Shown: piece after piece, positions 23,704-36,359 of the stretch
Numbering within the stretch: the first letter of the stretch is position 1
Layout: each line of letters begins with the position of its first letter
Source: Tanypteryx hageni
Lineage: Eukaryota; Arthropoda; Insecta; Odonata; Petaluridae
DNA: 64,000 bases
Assembly: GCA_028673005.1 (NCBI GenBank)
Contig: CM054118.1
Location: forward strand, 84,383,855 to 84,447,854
Reading direction: 5' to 3'
Notes under the pieces: generated by a model
Databases searched by the model: none
What the model saw: the letters and a program-made list of their open reading frames with translations, nothing else
Told to the model about the DNA's origin: nothing
Position numbers and translations under genes: made by a program

Positions 23704-23905
23704 ATGATAATGCTCTGCTGATTTGTTTTTCAATTTTTCTCTATCATTGATAAACTATTATTACAAATGGTCTTTATGATATGAGAATCTTTTGGAATGA
23801 CTAACACATACTGAAACATATCCTGTCAATATAAATAATCAATTCAGGACGACAACTTAGGGAAACCAGCCCGCATTAGTCCTGGTTTGAACTTCTTGTT
23901 ACTTA
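23704..23905. repeat. Dispersed repeat family D (copy 2)
   Basis: Counterpart of 15,603-15,770 in the same orientation. Confidence 0.7.
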
Positions 23906-24944
23906 TGTTATCATTTATTATATAATTCCCATAAAATACATACGCGGAAAAATGGGCAAATGCTAACGTTCCTATGATAGATTTAGACATTGTTTACAAG
24001 ATAAAAGTTATCTTTAAAAAAATTCGAATACATTTCTATAATTTAACTTTAATGTTTCCTCGCAATCCCTTGCTCTTATGAATCATAAAATAATATATTT
24101 CCTGGTATTTTGTGAACTATAGTTTTCCTAGCGATGAAAACATTCCAGTTTCTAAAATCACTCTCTCTGGCCTCTCTTCCCTCCTCCTCTCCTATTCCAT
24201 TCCTCTTCTCTTCTTCTCTCCCGTTGACCTCTTTCTCCCGTAAATCCGCATCACCATATTCCAATTCATATTTCTCTCCAGCCCGCCTGTACACTCAATC
24301 CTATTTAGCTCGTTAGAGCCTCGGTAATTTCCAGGCTACTGCTATTCGACAATTATTAATCGCTAATTTATAGGACTTTAAATACTCTCCGATAATATTT
24401 TGTACCCAATGATGTTGCAGATGTTTCGCCAAATTTTAAAGAATATTATCATCAACAATATAATACTCATAACTTCGAATAGCCTTAAGAACACCCTCGT
24501 CGATATCGGAATATGATGCAAATCTATGACACATGCATTACAAGTGATAAGCAGTACAATTGTTGTTACATTCAAATGTTCACAAAGCTCTATTACATTA
24601 TAAAAATAAATTATATAAAGATGCAAAGAAAATTTTACCAGGAGAAGATGTTCAAATTTTATCATAACAACAATGATTTCAATTCCTGATTTGATGGATA
24701 AAACGGGAATTACGTCATCAGCAGGCAGGAGGAAAGAGTGACAACGTATAGTTAAACGAGAGAAGAGGTGCACGAAATCTGAAAAAAAAACATTCAGATA
24801 TGTTCTCTTCTCCTCTTCAAACCACTCTCTATCTTCTAATTCTTTCCCCTAATGCTCATTATTTTCCTCCTTTCTGCTGTCTCATTGTCGCTACGTATCC
24901 CTCATCCAACCCCTCCTCCTGCAGCTCGCCTTACACTGCTCCAC
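23906..24944. other. Unassigned AT-rich DNA
   Basis: A minus-strand open frame at 24,378-24,773 is hydrophobic, as AT-rich random sequence often is, and has no recognised motif. Confidence 0.4.
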
Positions 24945-25210
24945 TTCCCACCACCACTCCTCCTCTCAACTCTTCCTCTCCATTCCCCTCTCTACTCCAC
25001 TCCCTCTCTCTACTTCCTCTCTATACTCCCTCTCCCTACTCTCTCTCTCTACTCCCTCTCTCTACTCCCTCTCTCTACTCCCTCTCCTTATTCTCTCTCT
25101 CTACTCCCTCTCTCTACTCCTCTCTACTCTTCCTCTCCATTCCTCTCTCTACTCTCCCTCTCCACTCCTACTCTCAACTCCTTCTCCCCTTTTCCTCCCC
25201 CGTCTCACCT
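24945..25210. repeat. Polypyrimidine tract (CTCTCTACTCCCT)n
   Basis: Irregular tandem CTCTCTACTCCCTCT units, nearly purine-free on the plus strand. Confidence 0.85.
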
Positions 25211-26379
25211 TGCTTCTTTTCCCTCCTTTCTCCACACCCATTCTCTTCCGCTCGCAGTGTGATAGTCGTTGGGCAGCAATAAAGCCGGTTGTGTATAGGA
25301 AAATGGGTGCGGGAGCTGGGGATGTGGAGTGCTGGAGGGCCGTGGATGGTGCGTTATCTGCGTGAACGTTAGAGGATGAAACTCGGTTCCCTCTTAGGGA
25401 GTAGCAAGTGGAGTGAGAATTCTAAAAGAGTGGATGAGGGAGGATGTTGCTTACGGATAAGAAAATGGAGATATAGGGGAGAGAGTTTAAAAGGACTTGC
25501 GGTGGTTTGCCTATATTCAATTTCCTCCCAAGTATTTTTTCCAAACGACTTCAAGAGTAAATATCAACTGCGTTCGCAAATTTTGAATTGAAGCAGTACA
25601 CATTTGTTGTGGATACAATTTTAGGAAGAAATCTCTGAGGGAGATTTAAACTTTAAACTACCGATAAAATTACTTTTGAAGTATTCTTCATGAAAGGTTA
25701 AGTTTCGTTCCGCACAATAAAATTATGGGACTCTAAAATTATATGAAATATTATTTTAAAATGTAAGTAATTCCTTTCTCAAATTTTGGAAGCAGTGTTC
25801 TTTCTATGTGAAAAATTCTAAATGAAGCGACCAGTTATGATGGAATAGAAGCTTTCCAAAGTTAAATGGTTGCACCATGGTTCAGAATGGAGAAAAACGT
25901 TCCCTTTAGACGATTACAACGATCTTGATGATGGACAAATAAATTGGATGCAGATCTCACCGTGCCTGATGGCAGTGCATTTAAGAACGAGTTAATTCTA
26001 ATTAAATACCCTCGCCTTTAAATTATTTCTTCAAGGTGTATGAAATTTTTACGAAATCTCGGTCATTGTAATTGTTTAGCTTGTTTTATGAACTCGCCAC
26101 AAACACAGTGTATGACGAGAAGAAATGAACGACAAAGCTTTGTAATTCATTTTTTTATTTGAATGTATTTGCGTCTTCGGTAACGGTTGACTTTTGGTAA
26201 TTTACAATTGTGAATTCACAGAGATATCTTTTACATTCTTCGTTTCTTCCCTCTGCAGTAGAAATTCCAGCGACAGAAATGCAAATCACGCTCAAGCCAA
26301 CGGTCATTTCACCACTCTAATCTACCTGCTTCCATATTCACGCCTTCATCTTTAACTCCCTCGCCCCTTACAACCACCC
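25211..26379. other. Unassigned DNA
   Basis: No gene or element recognised. Confidence 0.4.
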
Positions 26380-26575
26380 TCAACCCTCCCCTCACCCTTC
26401 CCGGCCACCCTCACGCCTCCTTTGAACCCTCACCCCTCCTTTTCACCCTCACCCCTCCTTTGCACCCTCACCCCTCCCCACCACCCTCAACCCTCCCCGC
26501 CACCCTCAACCCTCCCCGCCACCCTCAACCCTCCCCGCCACCCTCAACCCTCCCCGCCACCCTCACCTCATACTC
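26380..26575. repeat. 19-bp minisatellite (ACCCTCAACCCTCCCCGCC)n
   Basis: Four near-perfect copies of the 19-bp unit lie at about 26,480-26,560, with degenerate CACCCTCACCCCTCCTTT units before them. Confidence 0.9.
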
Positions 26576-27447
26576 CACTACTCCATTTCCTTCACGCCCT
26601 GCCTCATCCCATTCATCTCCTCTTCCACCACACCACCTCGCATTTCAGCCTCTCTTCTTCCCTCCGCCCCCGACGCCATTCCGCGTACATCCCTCCTACC
26701 CTCTCTCGGAAACAACTCATGCCGCGCCACCCCCAAGACACACTCCCTTTCACACACCACCCTTCTTCTCGCTAGCCATTCTCAATCTTCTCCTCCCGTC
26801 CACCCCCACCCCTTGCCCTTTCATCTTCACCTCCACCCCAAACCCTCAGACACCCATCAACACTTTCGCACCTTGCGTCACGAGGAACGCTCTCTTAATA
26901 AAGCTCAATAAAGAAGCCTGCTACATCTTATCGAATGACATTTTAGCTGCGCAATCTACTTGCTCCCGCCATTCACACTTCTTTATCGTCCTCCCTCCCA
27001 ACTCACTCCTCATTTCCGTACTCCATAACCTTACAGAAACTCGGAGGGGCACCTAGCAATCCCCCTCATCCCCTCCCCCCTCTCTCTCTCGCTCTCCCAC
27101 CCCCGCTGGGAAAGTTGTTCGGCGCCCGTGGGATGGCGTCCCTTTGTGCTACGGCATTAGAGGGCGCACTATCGCGTCTCATTGCCGCGCAATGTCGCAT
27201 TAAGTCATTTAACATGAGCCTTGGGTTATACACGGGTTATATTCAGTTTAATTCGACAGTTTCATTTCCGCTTATCGTCGTCGCTGAGATTCCATCAAGA
27301 CTTTATCTGATATTCGACTGTCTTTTGAGGGCGTTTATGACAAGGGATAAGTTTCCACGAAAAGGGATTTAAGTTAGGTTTGAATTTAATTGCGAGATTA
27401 AGAGTCGCCCTAATTTCAAAATAAGTCGACAACTTTTTTAATATGTA

Positions 27448-27450
<3 letters not shown>
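26576..27450. other. C-rich then CpG-containing unique block
   Basis: 26,580-27,110 is C-rich and low-complexity. 27,110-27,330 is complex and contains CpG, with no recognised product. Confidence 0.35.

Positions 27451-27500
<50 letters not shown>
27451..27500. repeat. (TA)25 microsatellite
   Basis: 50 bp of TA immediately before a Penelope-like tail module. Confidence 0.9.
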
Positions 27501-27501
<1 letters not shown>

Positions 27502-27586
27502 CTTGGTCCTCAACTTGGTGAGTGTCCGCTGGGCTTCCCTCATCACCTTGTTGCCACTCTCATCACTACCTTTTCTTTTCCTTTAG

Positions 27587-27592
<6 letters not shown>
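27501..27592 (+). repeat. Penelope-like 3' tail module (copy 3)
   Basis: GGTGAGTGTCCGCTGGGCTTCC followed by ATCACCTTGTTGCCACTCTC matches 4,260-4,345 and the module downstream at 27,765. (TA)n runs bound both sides. Confidence 0.6.

Positions 27593-27623
<31 letters not shown>
27593..27623. repeat. (TA)n microsatellite
   Basis: TA run between two tail modules. Confidence 0.9.
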
Positions 27624-27627
<4 letters not shown>

Positions 27628-27812
27628 CAGTTCTCTCTCTGTAGCTGAAGAAGGAGTAGTTCCGAAAGCTTTACCTTTGTGATGTTTCTGTGTTTTTGTG
27701 TTATTTTACGTGTGTCGCTTCGACATCCCCGGGGCCTCGCCAACCTGAAGTCGTCTGATTGGTGAGTGCTCACTGGGTTTCCTCATCCCAACACCTTGTT
27801 GACATCCATATA
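27624..27812 (+). repeat. Penelope-like 3' tail with hammerhead-like core (copy 4)
   Basis: CTGAAGA (27,645-27,651) matches the hammerhead CUGANGA box. After one extra A, stem II GGAG/TTCC with loop TAG follows, then GAAA (27,664-27,667) and the self-complementary AAGCTT. About 65 bases later come CTCGCCAACCTGAAGTCGTC and GGTGAGTGCTCACTGGGTTT, shared with 3,225-3,325. It ends in a TA/TG run. This is the most complete copy of the module in the window. Confidence 0.6.
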
Positions 27813-27841
27813 TATATGTGTGTGTGTATATATATATATAG
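27808..27841. repeat. (TA)n/(TG)n microsatellite
   Basis: TATATA, then TGTGTGTG, then TATATA. Confidence 0.85.
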
Positions 27842-29214
27842 CCCTATAATTAGGTCCTCTAAATATTATCATTTTAATATATTATTTAATGCCCGAAATA
27901 ACTGCACCCACTAAGTACATTAAATATGTAATGAAGAAATGTAAAATGGGCACTTTTGCATGATATGCATACCATATCTCTTAGATGCAGGTTGACGTAA
28001 AAGTTTCCTAAATTTCTTCTCAGACATATAAAAAGTCATACTATTTTTATTTTAATGAATTTCTACTCAATGTCTATCATAATATAGAAACATTTTATAT
28101 CTGGCCTCGGCAATATTTTATTAGACCGATAAATATATGACGGTAATGGGATTAATCCCTTGTAATAATTTCATGCACTAGTGTTTAATTTTAAACTATT
28201 GAATGTTTTAACTGTATCATATCATCTCTCTCTTCTATAACTTGCAGTTATATTAAGTTTTCTCTCATTGAAAACGTTTCCGAAGAATAAGTTACAGAAG
28301 AGCGTTTCATGAGGAGGAATGAAATTAAAACCTGAAAATAAGTCAGTCCATGAAAATAATCACCGCCGCACTACATGTGTGTTTATGACTTAAGTTTATC
28401 CGAAAGGGTTCGACAAGAACAGTAACTCAGCCCGCGCAGTGTAGGAGCATCCTTGGGAGCTTTAATATCTAGCGTATCCTTTAGTTCCATATATAATCCC
28501 TCTCTTCACTCACTCCCTTCCTCCCTCTCCCTCATTCTCCCTCCCGCCATCGACGCAGCTTCTCATCCCACTCGATTCCAAGCCCACGCAACTCGCCTTT
28601 GCAAACCTTTCGCCTCCCTTTTACCCGTAATATAGCCAGAGTCCCCTCGTACGCTCAGCCCATCTGCCAACCAACCCTCTTTTCATACCCATCCCTTTTG
28701 CCCACCACCTGCCTCTATCTTTTCTCTCTCTCTATCTCTCCCCGAGCCAAATTTCCCAACCCAACCCCATTGGGGAGCTGCGTGGATGGAGGTGGGAAAT
28801 AGGTGGCAGTAAAGGATTAGAAATAAAACCCAAGGAAGAGGTAAAATGAAGGAAGAGAGGTCCGGAGAGGTGCGAGGGGACGGGAAAAAGAGCGGAGGTA
28901 TACGGAGCTGGGAATAGCAAGAGAGAGGAAAAAGGGTGTGTGAGGGACTGGAGTGGGAAAATGAAGGTGACGGAGAAAGGGAAGAAGGAACAGAGGCAGG
29001 GCACATGGAGTGGAGACAGAGGGCAACCTAGGGCGAGGATTTAATGGCGGGAGAATATTTCGCTTGTTTAACATATAGGAGAGAGGGTGAATATAGAAAT
29101 GTGCTGGGGAGAAGAGAATTGACGGGAAGGAGAGAGGGAGAGGGTGAATAAAAAGGAAAGAATCGAGATGGAAGCGAAAGTTGGCAAGTCGAGTTGATGC
29201 AGATATTGGGAAGG
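27842..29214. other. Unassigned DNA with C/T and G/A patches
   Basis: C/T-rich 28,490-28,760 and G/A-rich 28,800-29,020. No gene recognised; overlapping frames are low-complexity. Confidence 0.4.
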
Positions 29215-29640
29215 CGGTGGAAGGAGTGTGGAGTAGTAGGAGGGGGTAAAGGAATGGGGGTAGTGGGTGAGAGTAGCGGAGTGGGGATCGGGGTAGGGAG
29301 TGTGGGTAGGGAGTGGGGGTAGGGGGTGTGGGTTGGAGGTAGGGGTAGGGATAGTGGGTAGGGGGGTAGGGGTAGGGAGGTGGGGGTAGGGGTAGGAGGT
29401 TGGTGTAGGAGGTTGGGGTAGGGATGTGGGGTATAGAGATGTGGGTATGGAGGTGTGGGTAGGGTAGGGGTAGGGAGTGTGGGTAGGGGGTGGGGGTAGT
29501 GGGTGGTGGTAGGAGTGTGGGTAGGGGGTGTGGGTAGGGGTAAGGGGTTGGGGTAAGGGATGGGGGTAAGGGGTGGGTGTAAGGGGTGGGGGTAAGGGGT
29601 GGGGGTAAGGGGTGGGGGTAAGGGGTGGGGGTAGGGTAGA
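29215..29640. repeat. G-rich minisatellite (GGGGTAGGGGGTG)n
   Basis: Variable units of GGGGTAG and GGGGTAAGGGGTG on the plus strand. There are many runs of three to five G within short distances, so G-quadruplex formation is plausible. The minus-strand proline-rich frame over it is an artefact. Confidence 0.85.
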
Positions 29641-31629
29641 AAGATGTCCGAATGCGAATGAAGGGACACAGAAGTGAGAAGGGATAGAGCGCGGGAGAAG
29701 GGGAGAGAAGAAAGCAAGAGATAGGGATGAATGAGGGTGTGATGGGGGTGGAAGTTCACTCTCGCCGTTTGTTTATAGTCTCCGCCGCATGTGGCGTAGT
29801 TACGCCTCTTTTTATACGACCAATGATATTTTACGTTACCACTTCCTCGCTTCATTGGACGAAGCCGCCGTTCCTACTTCCTCTATGTCTCTCGCATTTA
29901 TTTGCTTCGAATGCTATATGAATCGAGTCGCCACAGCAGCTTTTAGTACTGGGCTGTTAAGAAATTAATACTCACCGACTGTGAATATTTGCGGCAAGAT
30001 TTTGCAATTTTATCGAAAAATTCTTTCTGGTGAAATATTAATCGTATGCATTATTTAATTTATCAAAGATGTATCTTTGCTAACAAATAATTCAACTAAT
30101 ATATCTCTATCGCATGCTTTAATTAGCCTGCTATCTGAGGTTTGGTGTTTAAGCTCATCTCACAAAATAAAATAGACAATGAAGATTTACTTTTGAAAAA
30201 GATTAATTGAAAATTAATTCTAACATAAAATTAGGAGCTATATTTAAACATATTCGTACTTGGTATAATATTTCACACGGTAAAAATTTATGCTCTTGCT
30301 ATGGTCGCAATCGACAACTGCAGCAATTTGAGACTATCGTCTTAGTTTGATATTATCTCGAGCGATGTATTAAACGATATATTATGAGTAATGTTAGTCA
30401 CGCTCTTTGGAAAATTATTATCTTACAAATGAGAGTAATTTATAGTCATTTTTTAGTTTTATCTATTTGTTAATTTTTCCGCAGAGCCTGAAATGAGCTA
30501 CAACTATGATAGCACCATCTTCTCCTTAAAGTTGTCCTTTTTTCAAGGAGACAAAAGTACAAGCTCTGTCGAACGGAATTTGTCTTTATGACCATTCACT
30601 TGCGATAAAATTGCGAAATATATCTAACACAGAACGAATACTTTTGCACGGAAATGAAACGCGCCAAGGAAGGTAAAAACAAACCTCGAATTCGTTTTAT
30701 ACTTTTGACCTGGTTTACGAGCCCCAGGGTGCCACGACGCCATCTCTTCGAATCCATCCCACGCACCAACGCCTATCAGCTAGATCCTTTAAAAATTCCC
30801 CGACCCGCCCTCGTGCATTTCGCGGTGAAAATGTGAAAGAGACACAGGACGGGGAGCGAAATACGACCTTATCTCTCCAGGGCGAACAGCGCAAGACCCT
30901 CGACCTCGTGGGGTTGTGTCAAAGTCGCGCTGGTTTTTCCTCGGCGAAATCAAAACAAAGGTCACCAGTGATAAAAATTAAAATAAAAAAGCACTCGTTT
31001 CCGCGTGTATTATCCGCATCTCCGGTCCTTTTCCACTACACACACTTGAACCACGCTCCCATTTTCTAAATGTTCACCTATTTGACAACGAATACTTATT
31101 TTCCGTCTCCGCCATAAAGCCTTTCCTTACCCTTGAACCCTGCCTCTGCCACAACGTACGAAACGCAATCCAACACTTCAAACTCCGATTCTTTTATTTT
31201 AATACGCCCGAGATCTTGCGCACACAAATTCCGCTCTCGTGAAAACTTTTCGCTATTTTTTATTCCTTTCCCGATTCTCGCATTCCTCGTTCCCTCATTC
31301 CCTCGTTCCCCTTTCTCCTCATTTCTCTCACCTCTTTCCTCTATGCACCCTCTTCTTTACTCTCTCCACTTTCATCTCTCCACACTCCATTTTCCCCGAT
31401 ATCTTCTTTTCCGCCTTTCGTTCTTTGCATTTACTGCAGTCTCCTGAGTAACGCCATTGTTTCTCCTGCCTCTGCTTCATAACATTCTGAACTGAAGTGC
31501 TGGACTACATCAAGGATGACAACATTTGCATGTTGAAGAATTTCTTCTATATTGAATCTACTGCATACCTACTGAATTCGATGCTACATTTTCCGTTCAT
31601 GCATAGCGTTACTATTGCTGTATTAGATG
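29641..31629. other. Unassigned DNA
   Basis: 30,640-31,060 is a complex block with short overlapping frames and no recognised product. The rest is AT-rich. Confidence 0.4.
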
Positions 31630-31864
31630 AGGAGGCGTACCTGGGAGATATGGCGCACCTTGTTTAAGTCGAATATGGTTTTTTTCTACGTTTTAATAAA
31701 GAATTGTATTTTTTATTAACAATAACCTTAACGGTCAAGTATTAAATTTATACTTATTTTTGGGAAAATAATCATTTGGAATTTTTTAACGGGATCGATT
31801 GGGGCCGCTTGCAAGCGGCACCTATGACAAATGCCACCTTCGTCATATCCTAGTTACGCCACTG
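31630..31864. mobile_element. hAT-type MITE with 8-bp target duplication
   Basis: Flanked by identical ATTAGATG at 31,622-31,629 and 31,865-31,872. The right end, inverted, reads CAGTGGCGTAACTAGGA, a common hAT terminus. The left end AGGAGGCGTACCTGGGA is a decayed match. The 235-bp interior is non-coding and contains the palindrome GCCGCTTGCAAGCGGC. Confidence 0.85.
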
Positions 31865-31872
31865 ATTAGATG

Positions 31873-34800
31873 GGACTCGATTAGGAAAAAACGAAAAAGT
31901 TATTAAGACAATTTAAAACTGCAAAACTCCTGAATGCATAATGGATAATTTAATCTGCTTTCAGAATGATGTGCAGATCAATAGATTGTAGTCCACTAAA
32001 GATAAATAATTAAATATAACTAGCCTGTCCCTAGCAGCAATGCTTGTAACGATCAATTGAGATGGGAGAAAGGACTAAAAGCATTAAATTTTAGGGATAA
32101 TATTTACAATAGAAGAGATGAAACTAAACAATAATTGATATATTTTTATATTAAAATCGAATAATCGATTTTTTTCATCTTTCTTCTCTTTTCTTCCTTT
32201 CACAGTAAAAAATAGGATTTATTTATTCTTTTCTCTCTCTCTCTCTCTCCCATCTCCCATTTAAAATCATTGAGCTAGCTTTCATTATATCGGAATTTTC
32301 CAATATAAAAATTGGGAAATGATGATGATGAATGTTTAAGCTATTTAGGCGTGGAATCGTATTCGTTCTTCGAGAAAACTATACTCCCTCGGCTGTTCGA
32401 GTCCCAAGTGTGTTTTTTTTATTATAACTATTTCAATAAATGGCGTCTTAATGTATTTCTTATTGAAAATTTACATTTTTTAAAATTAATTACTTCATAG
32501 CAATTCATGCTTCTACCGGATGACGAGAAATTCAGCGACCTTAACAGAATCATGCTCTCGCCGGAACACGAGGCATTTGGCAATCCTAATAGAATAAAAG
32601 TGTGCCCGTTTAAGCGTTTCTTGCAATTTGTATGTAACTGCTAAGTAGATAGGGAAAAGGGATGAAGAGCATGAATTTTACAGGTAATTAATTAGCTCGG
32701 GCGTCTTGGAAAGAGATATACGAGATTGCTTTCTACTGTATACACGACCCTGGATTCAAGAGAGGAAATTCCACGCCAGACTCCTTATTACACGAAATAT
32801 TCTGTTTTTGAAAATGACAGGGACCTTTTTAGATTGAACAACGATGCAAATCAGAAATGGATATCGATGTTTTTAACCAAATCAGTTTTTCGACATCAAT
32901 TCTCACTTCTCCATTACGCACACATCGGCCCCTCTTCTCTCTATCTCCCATACCCTTTCTCCTGCATGTTGATTATTATTATCGAGGTTCACGCCATTGA
33001 TAGTACATGAATGACAGTCATTTCAAAAAATGTATCAAACATCCACGATTCTCAAACTTTGTCGATTGGAAATGTTTCACTTACCATCACAGATTTTTTG
33101 GGAATTTTTCCTGCAGAGCACAAAGAAACTATATTTTGTAGCATTTTGCATAAGTAAAAAATTCTTGTTATCAAAGCGATGATGTTGATTTTGGAATCGG
33201 ATTTGTGCTATGGTTTGAGTATAGTATTTTCTTAGTGGCAATCCATGGTTAATTTTTTGAAAATAAAAAACAAATTTAATCACAATTTCCGATTACATTA
33301 ATGCTTCCCGAAGACTACATTTCTGGTGTTATTGTATGGAGCCATACGAACAGCGAGGCAAATTTTACTTAGATGACTTGCGCGGGAAACTGCAAAAAAT
33401 AGTAGGCCGTATGTATGAAAAGGATCTTTCAGATATATACCAATGTGGATAAAAGCTTAACCCAGAGCCTTGTTGATTGCAGTTGCAAACGGAAACCGTA
33501 CAGGATGAAAGCGCCTCTTGCAAACAATGATTATTGCGTTAGAGTAAAATTATTATCAATTATGTTTCACTCTTTCGGATGAAAGAAGATATTTTAAGTA
33601 AGTTATCTTTTCAAAAATTATATAACAAAATTCAAAGCTTTTCTCTCTCACTTCACTCAGGAACTATGTTATATAGTATAGATGAACTGTTTTCTCACTT
33701 TATTTTCTAAACTTTTGCGACGGAATTGATGTCTTTAAAGAGATACTAAACGGCTCATGAAAATTCAATACTCGCAGTAATTTTATCGAATGCGTCCATG
33801 ACCTCCAAATGCATGTTGCATGGAATACATTTATTTCGAATTAAAGCAATGAACTGCAGTGCTTAAAACATTTTAAGCAAAACTTCATTTTTTACAGTGT
33901 CCAAATATTGCTGTTACATGTGATACCCATAGGATTTTAATACACCTTAGTCATATTGGCGCATCACAGAATAAACCTTTACTAAAATTCCATTCTTGTC
34001 ACTGTTTTTTCACGGTAACATACTCTTCCGCCAGTTATTTCTTCCTACCTCATAAACATTTTATAGACACCTCTGAGAATCAACGCCTTTTCATTAAAGG
34101 CCTTCTACGTATCTCTTAGAATTCCATTCAATATTGCAAGATAAATTTAAGCCTTAACTCTAAATATTTTCTCATGACTCTCCCAAATAATCTCATAAAA
34201 CGTTAACAAACTAAATCACCCGAAACAAACGGTGTTGAAAATTATTTTTAAGATAAATTTTTTGCCATTTTATTTTATTTTCATGATATACCTTTGAAAT
34301 TTTTGAATGAGATATTTCAGTAAAATACTGACTCCCAAGTCCATCTAGATTTCTCCCCAGATTCTAGCATTCATTATTAAAGCTAAACCGTTTTATTCTA
34401 TATTTGCTATCAAGTGCAAACGCGGCATCGGACTGAGCTGATTAAGGAAATTTATATCCTCGACTTCGTCTGAATTAATCAGATTATCTATTTCCTTCCT
34501 CCCACTCCTCCCATTTTCTATCTCTCTTCCCACAGTTCCATCCGTCCTCCATCTCTCCTCCCATGTATCCTTTCCGCTCTCCCTTTCCTTTCTCCTTTTA
34601 TCTATTCGCCGTAATTCCCTCTCTAAACCAAAACATTCGCTTTTTTCCTCCATCTTCGACTCCCAAACCCCGACCGCGATAAATTCTTCAAGTGAGCTCA
34701 TCCCACGTGGAAAACGGATGGTGATTTGATTTGGTTTTTTTTGGACCGAGCAAAGGGGATAGGGTTATGGGAGAAATGGAAGTGGACGGGAGGAGAAGGG

Positions 34801-36359
34801 GTTTAAGGAGATGTAGAGGCGGTCATGGTGAGGGGAGTAAGCGCGATAAAATGAGGAGGTTTAAAGGGGTAATCATTTGGTGTGTTGCGTGTAGTACGGC
34901 GAGTGATCGAGGAGTGGGGGGGAGTTGAGGGGAGTTGGGGAGTGGGTTTTGAGGGGAGGGGAGGAAAGGGAGGTGTGTGGAGATTGCGACCAGGGATGCG
35001 GAGGAAAAGTGAAAGTGCGGAGGATCGCATGGATTATAAATCCATGCGGTATTTATTCATACACTTCGCATCGAAGTCATTTTGGAGAACGAAGAGATAC
35101 CGCCAAAGCGGTAAGATAGAGTCGAAAAGTCAATACACACGCGCATACTCAAAAACATAAACCCTTCAATACATTTTTCAGCAACTAAAATAGTGGTAAG
35201 TGAGAGTAGCAAATATAGTATGTGTTTATTTTATTATTTATCTATACATGCAATAATGATTCACTGAAAATGGGAGTGAAAGTGGAACATCATAATAGAG
35301 AAAGGATCAGGCACAGTTTGAGATTACAGATAACGGTATTGATGACTTTCATCAATTTCAACGAGAATGATATTACTGGCTTTTGACGAGAGGAATCATT
35401 CTGTAGATACCGACTTGAAAATTTTTTACCCAAGCAAATTTTCAGATGTTGACATTTGACGTTCATTTTAAAGTTAAATTAAGCTTTTTAAATCCTAGCC
35501 ACGCATTCTTTTTTAGAATCTTTTACTAATGAATCATCAATGATGAGCGCTGTTTTTCAGCAGAAATGCGAATTGGTTTTCTTAACCTTTCATAGAAATT
35601 GGAGAAACTTAATTTGTCAATTTATTTATTATATCTTCTTGGGATAACTATCTTAATGAAATGTTCATTTAAAATCATTACATGTACCATTTTAATATGG
35701 CTTTAATATGGAATTTTTTATTTCTGTTTTCTTATTATTGCATAGTCATATGAATATATCATCTTAATTCGTAGTTTTTGATAAAATTAAATATTCGTTT
35801 AAGGTTCAAATAAACCTGCTTCATTACATTGCTCAAATTAATATTGTCATAAAATACTAACGATTTAAAAACCTATTAAAGTAGAAAAAGTGCTCCCATG
35901 ACGTTAAAGGTATAATCAAGTTCAAATAAAAAAGCTGATTTCTCAGAACAATAAGAGGCAGAAATAATTCGTACTTGCTGAAAAACAATCGCAAGCACCG
36001 CCTTTAGTTCGCTTTGAAGTGTCGGTAAAACATTACGGAACCGGCAGATGGATGATAAATTAAGTGTTCCGGCGGTGAATTAAAAGGCGGCTGCCATTTT
36101 ACGGGTCACCTTGCCGCGCTCCACATAATGAATTTCTCCCCCCCCCCTCTCTCTCTCATACTCTTTCTGCCAATGGCTCTCTCTCTCTCTTCCATAGGAT
36201 ATTTCCTATACGACGACGGACGGAGCAAGCGAAGCGCAAGGAACGGGTTCGATCCGGAGCCATCTTGGAGAAGTGCCAAAGCGCTGACCTCAAAGGGAGC
36301 CTTAAGGGCGAGTGAGACGAGAGGAGGGCCTAGGGATAGGGTAGCTTTGCTGTAGGTGG
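31873..36359. other. Unassigned DNA, no gene recognised
   Basis: Mostly AT-rich. A (CT)n run lies at about 32,233-32,250, C/T-rich sequence at 34,490-34,640 and G-rich sequence at 34,740-34,990. 36,030-36,120 is a short CpG-containing block. No element ends found. Confidence 0.4.

Noticed and set aside
24378..24773. 131-residue hydrophobic minus-strand frame as a membrane protein
   Set aside because: AT-rich DNA yields such residues by chance; no motif, repeat or context supports it.
26460..27056. Plus-strand 198-residue frame
   Set aside because: Mostly translation of the 19-bp C-rich minisatellite.
29215..29640. Telomere-like repeat
   Set aside because: Units are GGGGTA-type and irregular, not the arthropod TTAGG; no terminal context.
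29028..29855. Minus-strand 275-residue proline-rich frame
   Set aside because: Produced by the GGGGTA minisatellite on the other strand; no domain.
36240..36270. GGTTCGATCC as a tRNA B box
   Set aside because: One base short of the consensus and no tRNA-like head.
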